Assembly: GCF_006228105.1 (NCBI RefSeq)
Contig: NZ_VDHH01000052.1
Length of the DNA stretch: 64,000 nucleotides
Origin: Chelonobacter sp006228105
GTDB lineage: Bacteria; Pseudomonadota; Gammaproteobacteria; Enterobacterales; Pasteurellaceae
Reading direction: 5' to 3' (one strand)
Under the pieces are notes generated by a model. The model saw nothing but the letters and a program-made list of their open reading frames with translations. It ran no database searches and had not been told where the DNA came from. Shown in pieces: positions 45,709 through 55,076 of this stretch (position 1 is the stretch's first letter; each line of letters starts with the position of its first letter). Position numbers and translations under genes: made by a program.

Positions 45709-46455
45709 TTACTCTGCTGCGGCTTCTGCTGCTTCAGCGTCGACAAAGCTTTCTTCTGTTACAGTAGGGTTAGCGTGCGCACGACCTTCGTTTACTGCGG
45801 CAGCAACTGCTGTCAGATATAACTGAATAGCACGAGCGGCATCATCGTTACCCGGAATGATGTAATCTACGCCATCCGGATTGGTGTTGGTGTCGACAAC
45901 TGCGAATACCGGAATACCCAAGTTGTTGGCTTCTTTAATCGCGATGTGTTCGTGATCGGCAGCGATAACAAAAATCGCATCCGGTAAACCGGACATATTT
46001 TTGATTCCACCCAAACTCAATTCGAGTTTTTCCATCTCACGGGCACGCATTAACGCTTCTTTTTTGGTTAATTTTTCAAAAGTACCGTCTTGAGACTGTG
46101 CTTCCAAATCTTTCAAACGTTTGATTGATTGACGAACGGTTTTCCAGTTAGTCAACATACCACCTAACCAACGGTGATTAACAAAGTATTGGTTACAGCT
46201 TAATGCCGCGTCTTTAACTGCTTCAGTTGCCGCACGTTTGGTACCGACAAACAACACTTTACCGTTATTGCCTGCAATGCGGGTCAATTCTGTCAATGCT
46301 TGGTTAAACATCGGAACGGTTTTTTCTAAGTTGATGATATGAACGCCGTTACGTGGTCCGAAAATGTAAGATTTCATTTTTGGATTCCAGTAGCGAGTTT
46401 GGTGACCGAAATGTACGCCTGCTTGCAGCATATCGCGCATTGAAACTTGTGCCAT
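45709..46455 (-). CDS. rpsB: Ribosomal protein S2
   Basis: 30S subunit protein, 248 aa. Starts MAQVSMRDMLQAGVHFGHQTRYWNP and includes YIFGPRNGVHIINLEKT, VNHRWLGGMLTNWKTVRQS and IPVFAVVDTNTNPDGVDYIIPGNDDA. The C-terminal tail is Ala/Glu-rich. A long structured leader precedes it. Confidence 0.98.
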   Translation of the reverse strand: MAQVSMRDMLQAGVHFGHQTRYWNPKMKSYIFGPRNGVHIINLEKTVPMFNQALTELTRIAGNNGKVLFVGTKRAATEAVKDAALSCNQYFVNHRWLGGMLTNWKTVRQSIKRLKDLEAQSQDGTFEKLTKKEALMRAREMEKLELSLGGIKNMSGLPDAIFVIAADHEHIAIKEANNLGIPVFAVVDTNTNPDGVDYIIPGNDDAARAIQLYLTAVAAAVNEGRAHANPTVTEESFVDAEAAEAAAE

Positions 46456-46605
46456 GATAATTCCTTATATAATTGGGGTTTAGCCTCCACATATCCTGTC
46501 GCATCGACCGTTTGGCACCCCGACTGACAGTGTGTGATATGTGTGTGAAGTCTTAATTAATCAATAATGTTGTTCCGAGAGTTCGGAATAACGGCGCATT
46601 TTATA
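46456..46605 (-). promoter_or_regulatory. rpsB promoter and structured leader (candidate S2 autoregulatory site)
   Basis: On the minus strand a TATAAA -10 box (46605-46600) is followed by a GC-rich discriminator (GCGCCG), as in stringently controlled promoters. The leader contains a 6-bp hairpin (46573-46588), a small GTCG/CGAC hairpin (46498-46508), and a GGGGT/ACCCC pairing (46517-46521 with 46475-46479) close to the ribosome site. S2-repressed leaders are known in E. coli and relatives; that this is one is inferred from position and pairing. Confidence 0.6.
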
Positions 46606-46659
46606 CCATAACCAGCCAGAAATTACCAGTAAATTTATAGCTGCTTAGCCAATAAAAGA

Positions 46660-46682
46660 ATCCCCACAACAACGGTGGGGAT
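46660..46682 (-). terminator. Intrinsic terminator after ppiD
   Basis: Eight-bp stem ATCCCCAC / GTGGGGAT with a 7-nt loop, followed on the minus strand by TCTTTTATT. Lies 24 bp past the ppiD stop. Confidence 0.88.
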
Positions 46683-46706
46683 CTTATCATTTGAGGTTAT
46701 TAAGCG

Positions 46707-48590
46707 CTAATTCTGCTGCTGTAAAAAATCCTGATTAATCTCAATTTTTGCCTGATTACGCAGCGATTGAAGCAAATTATTATAGGTTTGCAACTGTTTG
46801 GCCTGCAAATAACTCGCAGCTAAAGCCTGCTGTTCCTGGCTGTCGGCAACACCATCACTGACCTTGATCAACTCCGCCAGATAGATCTCACCGTTGTCAT
46901 CTTGTACCGCCTTATAGACACTTTTGCCTTCGGTCGCTGTCATCGAAAACACGCCTTCACGCAATCCGGAATCCTGCATTCTGGCATACACAAATTGTTG
47001 TGTATTTTCTGCCAAACTGATGCCTTGTGGTAAAGCAACAGTTTGTGGGCTCCCCCCTTGGTTTAAGCTATCTGCCGCTTTTTTGGCTTCGCTCAGCAAT
47101 AATGCCTCTGCTTTTTGCCGTTTTAATAGCGCTACAATATCGGCTTTGGCTTCTTCAAACGTTTTATTGCCGGCAGCTTTGTGATCAAGCACGCGCACAA
47201 TCAGAGAGTGCTGCTCGCCAACATTGATCGCTTCGGAATTCATGCCACCTTGCAGCAAATCCGTATCAAAGATGTTATACACCACATTGGAAAAGTTAAG
47301 TGCGGTCGGCACATCTTGGCGTGAGAAATAATCGGTCTGCACTGCCTTTTTGCCGATAACTTGCTCCACATCTGCAAGAGAAGCTTGATTTTCAAAGGCT
47401 TTTTCTGCTGCTTCTTTTTCTAAACGGAAAAATCCGCTTGAAGTTTGTTCATTACGAATAATATCAGCAATCCGGCTTTTCACCTGATCCAGCGGTTGCA
47501 CTTCGCCTTGGCGACGTTCAAGCACCTTAATCAAATGATAAGCTCCGTCAACTTTAACCGGCTGGCTGACAGCCCCAACATCAGTAGCATACGCCGTTTG
47601 TTCAAACGCCGCAGGAAAAGCGCCATCAGTTGACCAACTTAAATCACCACCGTTGACTGCTGATAATTTATCTTGTGAATGTGCTTGCGCCAATGCCGCA
47701 AAATCGGCACCGTTTTGCAACTGTTGATACAAATCTTGCGCCAGCGCTTGATCCGCCACTTGAATATGCGCTAAATGCTGGCTGGTTTTGCCACTAAATT
47801 GGGCTTTGTTGTCTTGATAATACTGTGCAATTTCAACGTCGCCTACCTTAATATTTTTTTCCACATCGGGTTTGGCAATATCAATATATTCAACTTTAAC
47901 CAGTTCCGGCACCATAAACGCCGATTTATGTTCGTTATAATATTGTTCGGCTTCCTGATCGCTAATGACTTGTTTGGCGACTTGGTCTGCAAGTGGGAAA
48001 GCCGTCAACCGCACTTCACGGGTTTGGAAAATTTGTTTGATCAACTGCTGCAACTGCGGTTCGCTGAGAGCTTCGGTACCTAATAACCCGTATTGCATTT
48101 GCTGCATCGCCACGGATGCGCGCAGGGTTTGTGCGTAGTAATCGGAACTGATACCGTTTAAACGTAAAAAGCTTTGGTATTGTTCATTATCAAACTTGCC
48201 ATCTTTTTGAAAATTTGGGTTACTGACAATCGCACGTTTAATCTGCTCATCACTCACTGCTAACCCCAATGATTGTAGATATTGTCCGATCAGCGACTCA
48301 TCCACTAAACCATTTAACACGTCCTGTCTGAAACGGGTTTGAAACTCGGGCGAATCCATCAGCAGCGAAAATTCTGATCCCATTTCATCGCTGAAAGTGC
48401 GGGTTTGCTGCTGCAAAGCAGATTGAAAGGTGTGCTGACTAATCTCTTCTCCATTGACTTTTGCCGCCGAAGTGTCATGCGAACCGACCAAATAAGTGCC
48501 GACGCCGCCTAAAACAAAGGAGATGGAAATCAATACAAATACCACTTTCCACATCACACCGCCAACGCCGCTGTTCAGTTTTTCCAACAT
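46707..48590 (-). CDS. ppiD: Periplasmic folding chaperone PpiD (SurA-like, parvulin domain)
   Basis: 627 aa anchored in the inner membrane by one N-terminal helix (VVFVLISISFVLGGVGTYLVG, read about 17-37). A SurA-N-type region follows, then a parvulin domain around residues 260-360 (SQHLAHIQVADQALAQDLYQQ, VDGAYHLIKVLERRQGEVQ), and a Gln-rich C-terminal region. It helps newly exported proteins at the Sec translocon. In E. coli it follows lon and hupB; here hupB is missing and rpsB comes next. Confidence 0.94.
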   Translation of the reverse strand: MLEKLNSGVGGVMWKVVFVLISISFVLGGVGTYLVGSHDTSAAKVNGEEISQHTFQSALQQQTRTFSDEMGSEFSLLMDSPEFQTRFRQDVLNGLVDESLIGQYLQSLGLAVSDEQIKRAIVSNPNFQKDGKFDNEQYQSFLRLNGISSDYYAQTLRASVAMQQMQYGLLGTEALSEPQLQQLIKQIFQTREVRLTAFPLADQVAKQVISDQEAEQYYNEHKSAFMVPELVKVEYIDIAKPDVEKNIKVGDVEIAQYYQDNKAQFSGKTSQHLAHIQVADQALAQDLYQQLQNGADFAALAQAHSQDKLSAVNGGDLSWSTDGAFPAAFEQTAYATDVGAVSQPVKVDGAYHLIKVLERRQGEVQPLDQVKSRIADIIRNEQTSSGFFRLEKEAAEKAFENQASLADVEQVIGKKAVQTDYFSRQDVPTALNFSNVVYNIFDTDLLQGGMNSEAINVGEQHSLIVRVLDHKAAGNKTFEEAKADIVALLKRQKAEALLLSEAKKAADSLNQGGSPQTVALPQGISLAENTQQFVYARMQDSGLREGVFSMTATEGKSVYKAVQDDNGEIYLAELIKVSDGVADSQEQQALAASYLQAKQLQTYNNLLQSLRNQAKIEINQDFLQQQN

Positions 48591-48720
48591 AATTATTTTT
48601 CCTATTCCTAAAAACTCAATTGCTGAATACCGATTATCAAGATTAAATCCTGAAAATGTTGCCGAATTATATGTGAAACATGGCTGTTATGCACGAATAA
48701 TCCGGCGCTGCAAAATACAA

Positions 48721-48757
48721 AAAAGCCAAATTTACCACTAAGATAAATTCGGCTTTT
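48721..48757 (-). terminator. Intrinsic terminator after lon
   Basis: Fourteen-bp stem with one mismatch (AAAAGCCAAATTTA / TAAATTCGGCTTTT); on the minus strand it is followed by TTTTTTG. Lies 10 bp past the lon stop. Confidence 0.88.
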
Positions 48758-48766
48758 ATCGATTGG

Positions 48767-51202
48767 TTAATTCACAATCGGTGAAGGCTGCGGTTTAGTT
48801 CCACGTTTTTTAGCGGCGACCTTATTTGCCACCACCACTTTATCACCGACAGCCGTCGGAGTCAGCATCTGCACCCCATCCGGTGGATTTTGCAATGCCA
48901 ATGCCAACACCTCATCAATGGTTTCAACCGCACGAATGTCCAGTTGTGCTTTCACATTATCCGGAATCTCCTCCAGATCTTTAACATTCTCTTTAGGAAT
49001 CAGCACCAGTTTGATGCCACCACGGTGCGCTGCCAACAATTTCTCTTTCAAACCACCAATCGGCAACACTTTGCCGCGCAACGTGATTTCACCGGTCATC
49101 GCCACATCGGCACGCACCGGATTACCGGTCAAACTGGAGACAAGTGCGGTACACATTGCAATCCCGGCACTCGGACCGTCTTTTGGCGTTGCCCCTTCCG
49201 GCACATGAATATGAATATCCCGTTTTTCATAAAAATCCGGATTAATGCCCAAACGTTCAGAACGGGCACGCACCACCGTCATCGCCGCTTGGATCGACTC
49301 TTTCATCACATCGCCCAAAGAACCGGTATAACTGAGCTTGCCTTTACCCAATACTGAAGCCGCTTCAATGGTCAGTAAGTCACCACCAACTTCAGTCCAA
49401 GCCAGACCGGTCACTTCGCCGACACGATTTTCGGTATCGGCACGTCCGTATTCAAAGCGTTTAACCCCTAAATAATCTTGTAGATTGGTTTCGTTGACCA
49501 CTAGGGATTTCAGGCTTTTATCTAACAATAGATTTTTAACCGCACTACGACAGATTTTCGAGATATCACGCTCAAGCGAACGCACCCCGGCTTCACGGGT
49601 ATAAAACCGGATAATCCCCAGAATCGCACTGTCTTCAATCGTCAACTCCCCCTTTTTCAAGCCGTTGCGCGTCATCTGCTTCGCCAATAAATGGCGTTTG
49701 GCGATGTTGAGTTTTTCATCTTCGGTGTAGCCTGACAAACGAATCACTTCCATCCGGTCCAATAATGGTGATGGAATATTCATCGAGTTTGAGGTTGCCA
49801 CAAACATCACATCGGATAGGTCATAATCGACTTCCAGATAGTGATCATTGAAACTGGTATTTTGTTCCGGATCCAACACTTCCAATAATGCCGACGCCGG
49901 ATCACCACGCATATCAGCCGCCATTTTGTCGATCTCATCCAATAAGAACAACGGATTTTTGACTCCGACCTTGCACATTTTTTGGATCAATTTGCCCGGC
50001 AATGAACCAATATAGGTTTTGCGATGCCCGCGAATTTCTGCCTCGTCACGCACGCCACCCAGCGCCATTCGCACATATTTGCGTCCGGTTGCGTTGGCAA
50101 TTGACTGCCCTAATGAGGTTTTACCCACACCTGGCGGTCCGACTAAGCACAGAATCGGACCTTTCACTTGATTCAAACGGCTTTGCACCGCTAAATATTC
50201 TAAGATCCGCTCTTTAACCCGCTCCAAACCGTAATGATCGGCATCCAATACTTTTTGTGCATTGGCAATGTCTTTTTTCACTTTGCTACGCTTGTGCCAA
50301 GGTACTTGCACCAGCCACTCAATATAGCTGCGAACTACTGTCGCTTCTGCCGACATTGGCGACATCATGCGTAATTTTTGCAGCTCCGCTTCAGCTTTTT
50401 CGCGCACTTCAATCGGCATCCGTGCCTCTTCAATTTTTTGGCGCAGCGCTTCCACTTCATCATTATGGTTATCCTGTTCACCCAACTCTTTCTGAATCGC
50501 TTTAATTTGCTCATTCAAATAGTAGTCACGCTGGCTTTTTTCCATCTGTTTTTTAACCCGACTACGAATTCTTTTCTCGACTTGTAAGATATCCAGTTCG
50601 GATTGCATGCTACCGATCAAAAATTCAAAGCGTTCGATCACATGGGACTTTTCCAACAGTTTTTGCTTGTTTTCCAAGGCGATCGGCATATGCGCCGACA
50701 TCGTGTCGCTCAAACGCTCCGCATCATGAATCCCGCGCAAGGCACTCACCACTTCCGGCTGCACTTTTTTATTCAGCTGAACATAAGAATCAAACTCTTC
50801 CAAGCTGCTGTTTTTAATAATTTCCAGCTCTTGTTCGTCGCCACGAATACTGTCGATGGTTTCAATGGTGGCAGACAGATATTCTTCATCATTCAGCGCA
50901 ATAATTTTTGCCCGCTTTTGTCCTTCCACCAGCACTTTAACCGTGCCATCAGGCAATTTCAGCAGTTGAATAATATTTGCCAACGTACCGACGCTATAAA
51001 TATCATCACTGCTCGGATCCTCTTGTTCTGCTTGTTTTTGTGCGACCAATAACAGCTGTTTACCGCTTTCCATCGCTTTGTCTAAGCTCAGAATAGATTT
51101 TTCCCGTCCCACAAATAAAGGCATAACCATAAACGGAAATACCACCACATCACGCAACGGTAATACCGGAATATGTGTTTGTATGGTTTGTTGTTTGCTC
51201 AT
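48767..51202 (-). CDS. lon: ATP-dependent protease Lon
   Basis: 811-aa homo-hexameric serine protease for damaged and regulatory proteins. N-terminal substrate domain (HIPVLPLRDVVVFPFMVMPL), AAA+ module with Walker A GPPGVGKTS near residue 360 and Walker B LFLLDEIDKM, and C-terminal protease domain with catalytic Ser in DGPSAGIAM and Lys in LPIGGLKEKLLAA. The 287-bp upstream gap holds dispersed repeats, so its promoter region has been remodelled; no clear heat-shock promoter was picked out. Confidence 0.98.
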   Translation of the reverse strand: MSKQQTIQTHIPVLPLRDVVVFPFMVMPLFVGREKSILSLDKAMESGKQLLLVAQKQAEQEDPSSDDIYSVGTLANIIQLLKLPDGTVKVLVEGQKRAKIIALNDEEYLSATIETIDSIRGDEQELEIIKNSSLEEFDSYVQLNKKVQPEVVSALRGIHDAERLSDTMSAHMPIALENKQKLLEKSHVIERFEFLIGSMQSELDILQVEKRIRSRVKKQMEKSQRDYYLNEQIKAIQKELGEQDNHNDEVEALRQKIEEARMPIEVREKAEAELQKLRMMSPMSAEATVVRSYIEWLVQVPWHKRSKVKKDIANAQKVLDADHYGLERVKERILEYLAVQSRLNQVKGPILCLVGPPGVGKTSLGQSIANATGRKYVRMALGGVRDEAEIRGHRKTYIGSLPGKLIQKMCKVGVKNPLFLLDEIDKMAADMRGDPASALLEVLDPEQNTSFNDHYLEVDYDLSDVMFVATSNSMNIPSPLLDRMEVIRLSGYTEDEKLNIAKRHLLAKQMTRNGLKKGELTIEDSAILGIIRFYTREAGVRSLERDISKICRSAVKNLLLDKSLKSLVVNETNLQDYLGVKRFEYGRADTENRVGEVTGLAWTEVGGDLLTIEAASVLGKGKLSYTGSLGDVMKESIQAAMTVVRARSERLGINPDFYEKRDIHIHVPEGATPKDGPSAGIAMCTALVSSLTGNPVRADVAMTGEITLRGKVLPIGGLKEKLLAAHRGGIKLVLIPKENVKDLEEIPDNVKAQLDIRAVETIDEVLALALQNPPDGVQMLTPTAVGDKVVVANKVAAKKRGTKPQPSPIVN

Positions 51203-51336
51203 TATTTCATCTCTCTTGCTTCTGCTTATATTGGGATTAATGGATTGTATATTGGGTTATTGATAGAAAATCTCAAGCGTTATTTCGCCTATCACGCAAT
51301 ATTTCTTGCTCAAATCGTGAGTAAAAGTGCGGTACT

Positions 51337-51390
51337 AGGGTCTGTTGAGGTTTGTTTATATTTAGGGTCTGTTGATCTTTGTTTATATTT
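51337..51390. repeat. Two tandem 27-bp AGGGTCTGTTGA repeats upstream of lon
   Basis: Units at 51337-51363 and 51364-51390 start AGGGTCTGTTGA and end TTTGTTTATATTT; they differ at two positions only. A broken third copy is seen at 60214-60248. Function is unknown; they may be remnants of a small mobile element. Confidence 0.85.
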
Positions 51391-51396
51391 TCAAAT

Positions 51397-51415
51397 GGGC
51401 GGATACAATCCGCCC
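51397..51415. repeat. Single GGGCGGAT/ATCCGCCC palindrome
   Basis: GGGCGGAT at 51397-51404 and ATCCGCCC at 51408-51415 with a 3-nt loop, directly after the tandem 27-bp repeats. Same family as the element at 43030-43137. Confidence 0.85.
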
Positions 51416-51489
51416 CTGCTTTTACAATATCAATCGGATATTTTAATCCTTATCTGTAAACCGCACTTTATGTCGTTATTGGCTTAAAC

Positions 51490-52743
51490 TCAACCTGCCT
51501 GATCCAATTTATAGACTAATTTTGGCGGTTGATGATCGTCGATCACGGAAAGATCAATCAGCACTTTCTGCAAATTATCCAGTGACGGCAAATCATACAT
51601 GGTATCCAACAGCACCGCTTCCAAAATCGAACGCAAACCCCTCGCGCCGGTTTTGCGTGCCAACGCTTTTTTCGCCATCGCCACCAAAGCCTCTTGGCTA
51701 AATTCCAGTTCGACATCTTCCAAGCTGAATAAGGTTTGATACTGTTTAGTCAGCGCATTTTTTGGCTCGGTCAAAATTTTGACCAACGCTTCTTCGTCCA
51801 ATTCGGACAATGCCGCAACCACCGGTAGGCGCCCGATAAATTCCGGGATCAAACCAAATTTGATCAAATCTTCCGGCTCGACCTGCTTCAACAATTCGCT
51901 GATGCTGGCTTTGTCTTTCTCGCCTTTGACTTCGGCACCGAAGCCGATTCCGCTACGCACATTGTTACGTTGATCGACCACTTTATCCAAACCGGCAAAC
52001 GCACCGCCACAGATAAACAAAATTTTCGAGGTATCCACGCGCAAAAACTCCTGCTGCGGATGTTTGCGCCCGCCTTGCGGCGGCACCGATGCGGTGGTTC
52101 CTTCAATCAATTTTAACAGCGCTTGCTGCACCCCTTCACCTGACACATCACGAGTGATCGACGGATTTTCTGACTTACGGGTGATTTTGTCGATTTCATC
52201 AATATACACAATGCCGCGCTCAGCTTTTTCCACATTGTAGTCGCAGCGTTGCAACAATTTCTGAATAATGTTTTCCACATCTTCGCCAACATAGCCCGCT
52301 TCGGTTAACGTGGTTGCATCCGCCATCGCAAACGGCACATTCAGCATTCGTGCCAAGGTTTCCGCCAGTAAGGTTTTGCCACTGCCGGTTGGGCCGATTA
52401 ACAAAATATTGCTTTTGCCCAACTCCACATCATTGTTCAGAGCGCTACGCAAGCGTTTATAGTGGTTATATACAGCCACCGCCAACACTTTTTTGGCATG
52501 ATCTTGCCCAATAACGTAATCGTCCAGGTGCTTACGAATTTCATGTGGGGTCGGCAACTTTTCTTGCAGTGGCGCAACCGCACTTTCATTGTCACCGTTT
52601 TCTTGCTCGTCTTTTTCCAGCAAATGGTAACAATCTTCAATACATTCATTGCAGATATAGCCGGAAGCACCAGCAATTAATTTTTCAACCTCGTGCTGCT
52701 CTTTTCCACAAAAAGAGCAGCGATATTCTTTCTCTTCTGACAT
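51490..52743 (-). CDS. clpX: ATP-dependent Clp protease ATP-binding subunit ClpX
   Basis: 417-aa AAA+ unfoldase that feeds ClpP. N-terminal C4 zinc finger (CSFCGKEQHEVEKL and CNECIEDC), Walker A GPTGSGKTLLAE near residue 118, Walker B YIDEIDKI, the ClpP-binding loop RSGIGFGAEV, and sensor 2 in KTGARGLRSI. It follows clpP by 29 bp. Its upstream ribosome site is weak, fitting coupling with clpP. Confidence 0.98.
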   Translation of the reverse strand: MSEEKEYRCSFCGKEQHEVEKLIAGASGYICNECIEDCYHLLEKDEQENGDNESAVAPLQEKLPTPHEIRKHLDDYVIGQDHAKKVLAVAVYNHYKRLRSALNNDVELGKSNILLIGPTGSGKTLLAETLARMLNVPFAMADATTLTEAGYVGEDVENIIQKLLQRCDYNVEKAERGIVYIDEIDKITRKSENPSITRDVSGEGVQQALLKLIEGTTASVPPQGGRKHPQQEFLRVDTSKILFICGGAFAGLDKVVDQRNNVRSGIGFGAEVKGEKDKASISELLKQVEPEDLIKFGLIPEFIGRLPVVAALSELDEEALVKILTEPKNALTKQYQTLFSLEDVELEFSQEALVAMAKKALARKTGARGLRSILEAVLLDTMYDLPSLDNLQKVLIDLSVIDDHQPPKLVYKLDQAG

Positions 52744-52772
52744 GCTGTTTTATCCAAATATTGTGATAGCGA

Positions 52773-53357
52773 TTAAATTCTTTGCGTCAACACTTCATCG
52801 ACCAAACCGTATGCCTGCGCTTCAGTGGCAGACATAAAATTATCGCGCTCGGTATCCCTTTCAATTTTATCCAACGGTTGCCCGGTGTGAAACGCCAAAC
52901 GGTTGTTTAAGGTATCCCTGATTTTCAAAATTTCTTGCGCATGAATTTGAATATCTGATGCCTGTCCACGATAGCCACCCAACGGCTGATGAATCATCAC
53001 TCGCGAGTGTGGCAACGCAAAACGTTTACCTGCAGCACCACCAGCCAATAAAAAAGCCCCCATCGAACAGGCTTGCCCGATACACAACGTCCGCACGTCC
53101 GGCTTGATAAACTGCATAGTATCATAAATTGCCAAGCCGGCGGTGACCACACCACCCGGTGAGTTGATATACAGGTTGATGTCTTTTTCCGGATCGACTG
53201 ATTCTAAATACAGCAATTGTGCAACAATTAAATTTGCCATGTTATCTTCCACTTGACCGCTCAGGAAGATGATCCGCTCTTTCAATAAACGCGAATAAAT
53301 ATCGTAGGCTCTTTCGCCGCGTGATGTTTGATCCACCACCATTGGAACTAAACTCAT
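52773..53357 (-). CDS. clpP: ATP-dependent Clp protease proteolytic subunit ClpP
   Basis: 194-aa serine protease forming double heptamers. Catalytic Ser in CIGQACSMGAFLLAGG and His in RVMIHQPLGGYRGQ; the Asp follows in the DTERDNFMS region. Starts MSLVPMVVDQTSRGERAYDIYS, close to the mature form of E. coli ClpP, so the propeptide is short or absent. GAGGA ribosome site. Confidence 0.98.
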   Translation of the reverse strand: MSLVPMVVDQTSRGERAYDIYSRLLKERIIFLSGQVEDNMANLIVAQLLYLESVDPEKDINLYINSPGGVVTAGLAIYDTMQFIKPDVRTLCIGQACSMGAFLLAGGAAGKRFALPHSRVMIHQPLGGYRGQASDIQIHAQEILKIRDTLNNRLAFHTGQPLDKIERDTERDNFMSATEAQAYGLVDEVLTQRI

Positions 53358-53455
53358 TTTTTCCTCTACTTAAAAATTGACACAGAATTCTGCCATTTTA
53401 CCCAAAAACGGGCTAAAAAACAGGTCAATCCCATTTTTAACCGGTTTAAAAACAA

Positions 53456-53480
53456 AAAGTGCGGTCATAAACCGCACTTT
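53456..53480 (-). terminator. Terminator of tig made of paired uptake sequences
   Basis: Ten-bp perfect stem AAAGTGCGGT / ACCGCACTTT with a 5-nt loop, followed on the minus strand by TTTGTTTTT. Lies 25 bp past the tig stop and separates it from clpP. Confidence 0.88.
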
Positions 53481-53505
53481 AGTCATCAGAACAAAAGCTT
53501 ACCGA

Positions 53506-54807
53506 TTAAGCTTGTTGAGCATTCATGATCTCATCGAAAGAAGCTGCTTTCTCAGTGACTTGTGCTTTTGCCAACACCGCATCAACGGCTTGCTCTTCCA
53601 ACACTACATTGCGTAAGTTATTCATTAACTCTTTGTTATTGCTGTAGTATTCAACTACTTCACTCGGCTGTTCATAAGCGGCTGCGATATCTTCAATCAT
53701 CGCCTTAACGCGCGCTTCATCCACTTTCAATTCGTTAGTTGTAATCACTTCGGCAAATAACAATCCGACTTGAACACGACGACGGGCTTGCTCTTCAAAA
53801 ATATCGCGCGGCAGTTGGAAATCTTTTGGTGCTTGACCGCCGAAACGCTGCATTGCTTGTTGCTGCAACACTTCAATTTCTTGATCAACCGCAGCCGCCG
53901 GCACATCAATACTGTTATTCGCCAACAAACCGTCGATCACTTGGTTTTTAATGCGGCTGGTTAACGCATTTTTCAACTCGCGTTGCATATTTTTGCTAAT
54001 TTCGGCACGTAAATCGGCGACAGTTTTGTTTTTAGGACCGAATTTTTGTACGAATTCTTCAGTCACTTCCGGCAATTCCATCTCTTCGACTTTTTTCAGG
54101 CTAATGGCGAATTTCGCCGCTTTGCCTTTCAAGTTTTCCGCGTGGTAATCTTCCGGGAAAGTCACTTCGATGCTGAAGTCGTCGCCGGCTTTGTGTCCGA
54201 CGATACCGTCTTCAAAGCCTGGAATCATACGACCTTGCCCCATCAACAGAACGAAATCAGCAGATTTGCCGCCTTCAAATGCTTCACCGTCGATAGAACC
54301 GTCGAAATCAATAGTCACACGATCATCGGCTTTTGCCGCTGCATCACTGGTTTTCCAAGTGGCTTGTTGTTTACGCAACACATCGATCATTTTATCAATG
54401 TCGCTTTCACTGATCTCAACCACTGGTTTTTCAACTTGAATATTTTCCAAACCTTGCAATTGCACGTCCGGATAAACATCGAATGTCGCAGTGAAAACAA
54501 AATCACCACCGACATTATATTCTTGCGGTGCAAACGTCGGACGACCGGCAAAATTGATTTTATCCTGCATTACCGCATCAAAGAAACTTCTTTGCATCGC
54601 ATCGCTTAACACATCTTGACGCACTGACGCCCCAAAACGTTTTTCAATGATTGCCGGGGGAATTTTGCCTTTACGAAAACCGTCGATACGGGCAGTTTTT
54701 GCTACATTTTTTAATTCTTGGCGAACATTTTGTTCGATGGTTTCAGCCGGAACTGTAATAGTGATGCGGCGCTCAAGACCTTGGGTAGTTTCTACGGAAA
54801 ATTGCAT
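53506..54807 (-). CDS. tig: Trigger factor
   Basis: 433-aa ribosome-bound chaperone and prolyl isomerase. The ribosome-docking signature is in DGFRKGKIPPAIIEKRFG near residue 44; the FKBP domain (about 150-245) has DDRVTIDFDGSIDGEAFEGG and MIPGFEDGIVGHKAGD; the C-terminal helical arms follow. First gene of the tig-clpP-clpX-lon-ppiD block. Confidence 0.98.
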   Translation of the reverse strand: MQFSVETTQGLERRITITVPAETIEQNVRQELKNVAKTARIDGFRKGKIPPAIIEKRFGASVRQDVLSDAMQRSFFDAVMQDKINFAGRPTFAPQEYNVGGDFVFTATFDVYPDVQLQGLENIQVEKPVVEISESDIDKMIDVLRKQQATWKTSDAAAKADDRVTIDFDGSIDGEAFEGGKSADFVLLMGQGRMIPGFEDGIVGHKAGDDFSIEVTFPEDYHAENLKGKAAKFAISLKKVEEMELPEVTEEFVQKFGPKNKTVADLRAEISKNMQRELKNALTSRIKNQVIDGLLANNSIDVPAAAVDQEIEVLQQQAMQRFGGQAPKDFQLPRDIFEEQARRRVQVGLLFAEVITTNELKVDEARVKAMIEDIAAAYEQPSEVVEYYSNNKELMNNLRNVVLEEQAVDAVLAKAQVTEKAASFDEIMNAQQA

Positions 54808-54896
54808 TTTTTACCTCAAAAAAATCGGATATTCTCGGCGCCACTCATCTCAATTGTATGAACAACCAACACCGAACTTAAAAAAATAGACACGAG

Positions 54897-54925
54897 ATTA
54901 TACCCAGTCAAATACAATCAGTCGA
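54897..54925 (-). promoter_or_regulatory. tig: Candidate tig promoter
   Basis: On the minus strand TCGACT (54925-54920), a 17-bp spacer and a perfect TATAAT (54902-54897), about 90 bp before the tig start. Judged by eye. Confidence 0.5.
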
Positions 54926-55023
54926 GTTATAACCGCTGAAATTGGGATAATTGGCGATTTTTTAAACCGCACTTTGCTTTATTCGGCATAAAAAACAGAA
55001 TCGAATAACCGCAGCAACGAAAA

Positions 55024-55046
55024 ACCCGATTCACTAAGAATCGGGT
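55024..55046 (-). terminator. Intrinsic terminator after kbp
   Basis: Nine-bp perfect stem ACCCGATTC / GAATCGGGT with a 5-nt loop and a TTTTT tail on the minus strand. Lies 31 bp past the kbp stop. Confidence 0.9.
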
Positions 55047-55076
55047 CAGGTCAGATTGCGTTAAGCAAAAAATAGA

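Noticed and set aside
33587..54609. Many open frames opposite known genes (for example 33587-33868, 34770-35453, 48890-49357, 54046-54609)
   Set aside because: They lie wholly opposite well-recognised genes, show no domain features, and have no ribosome sites or operon fit.
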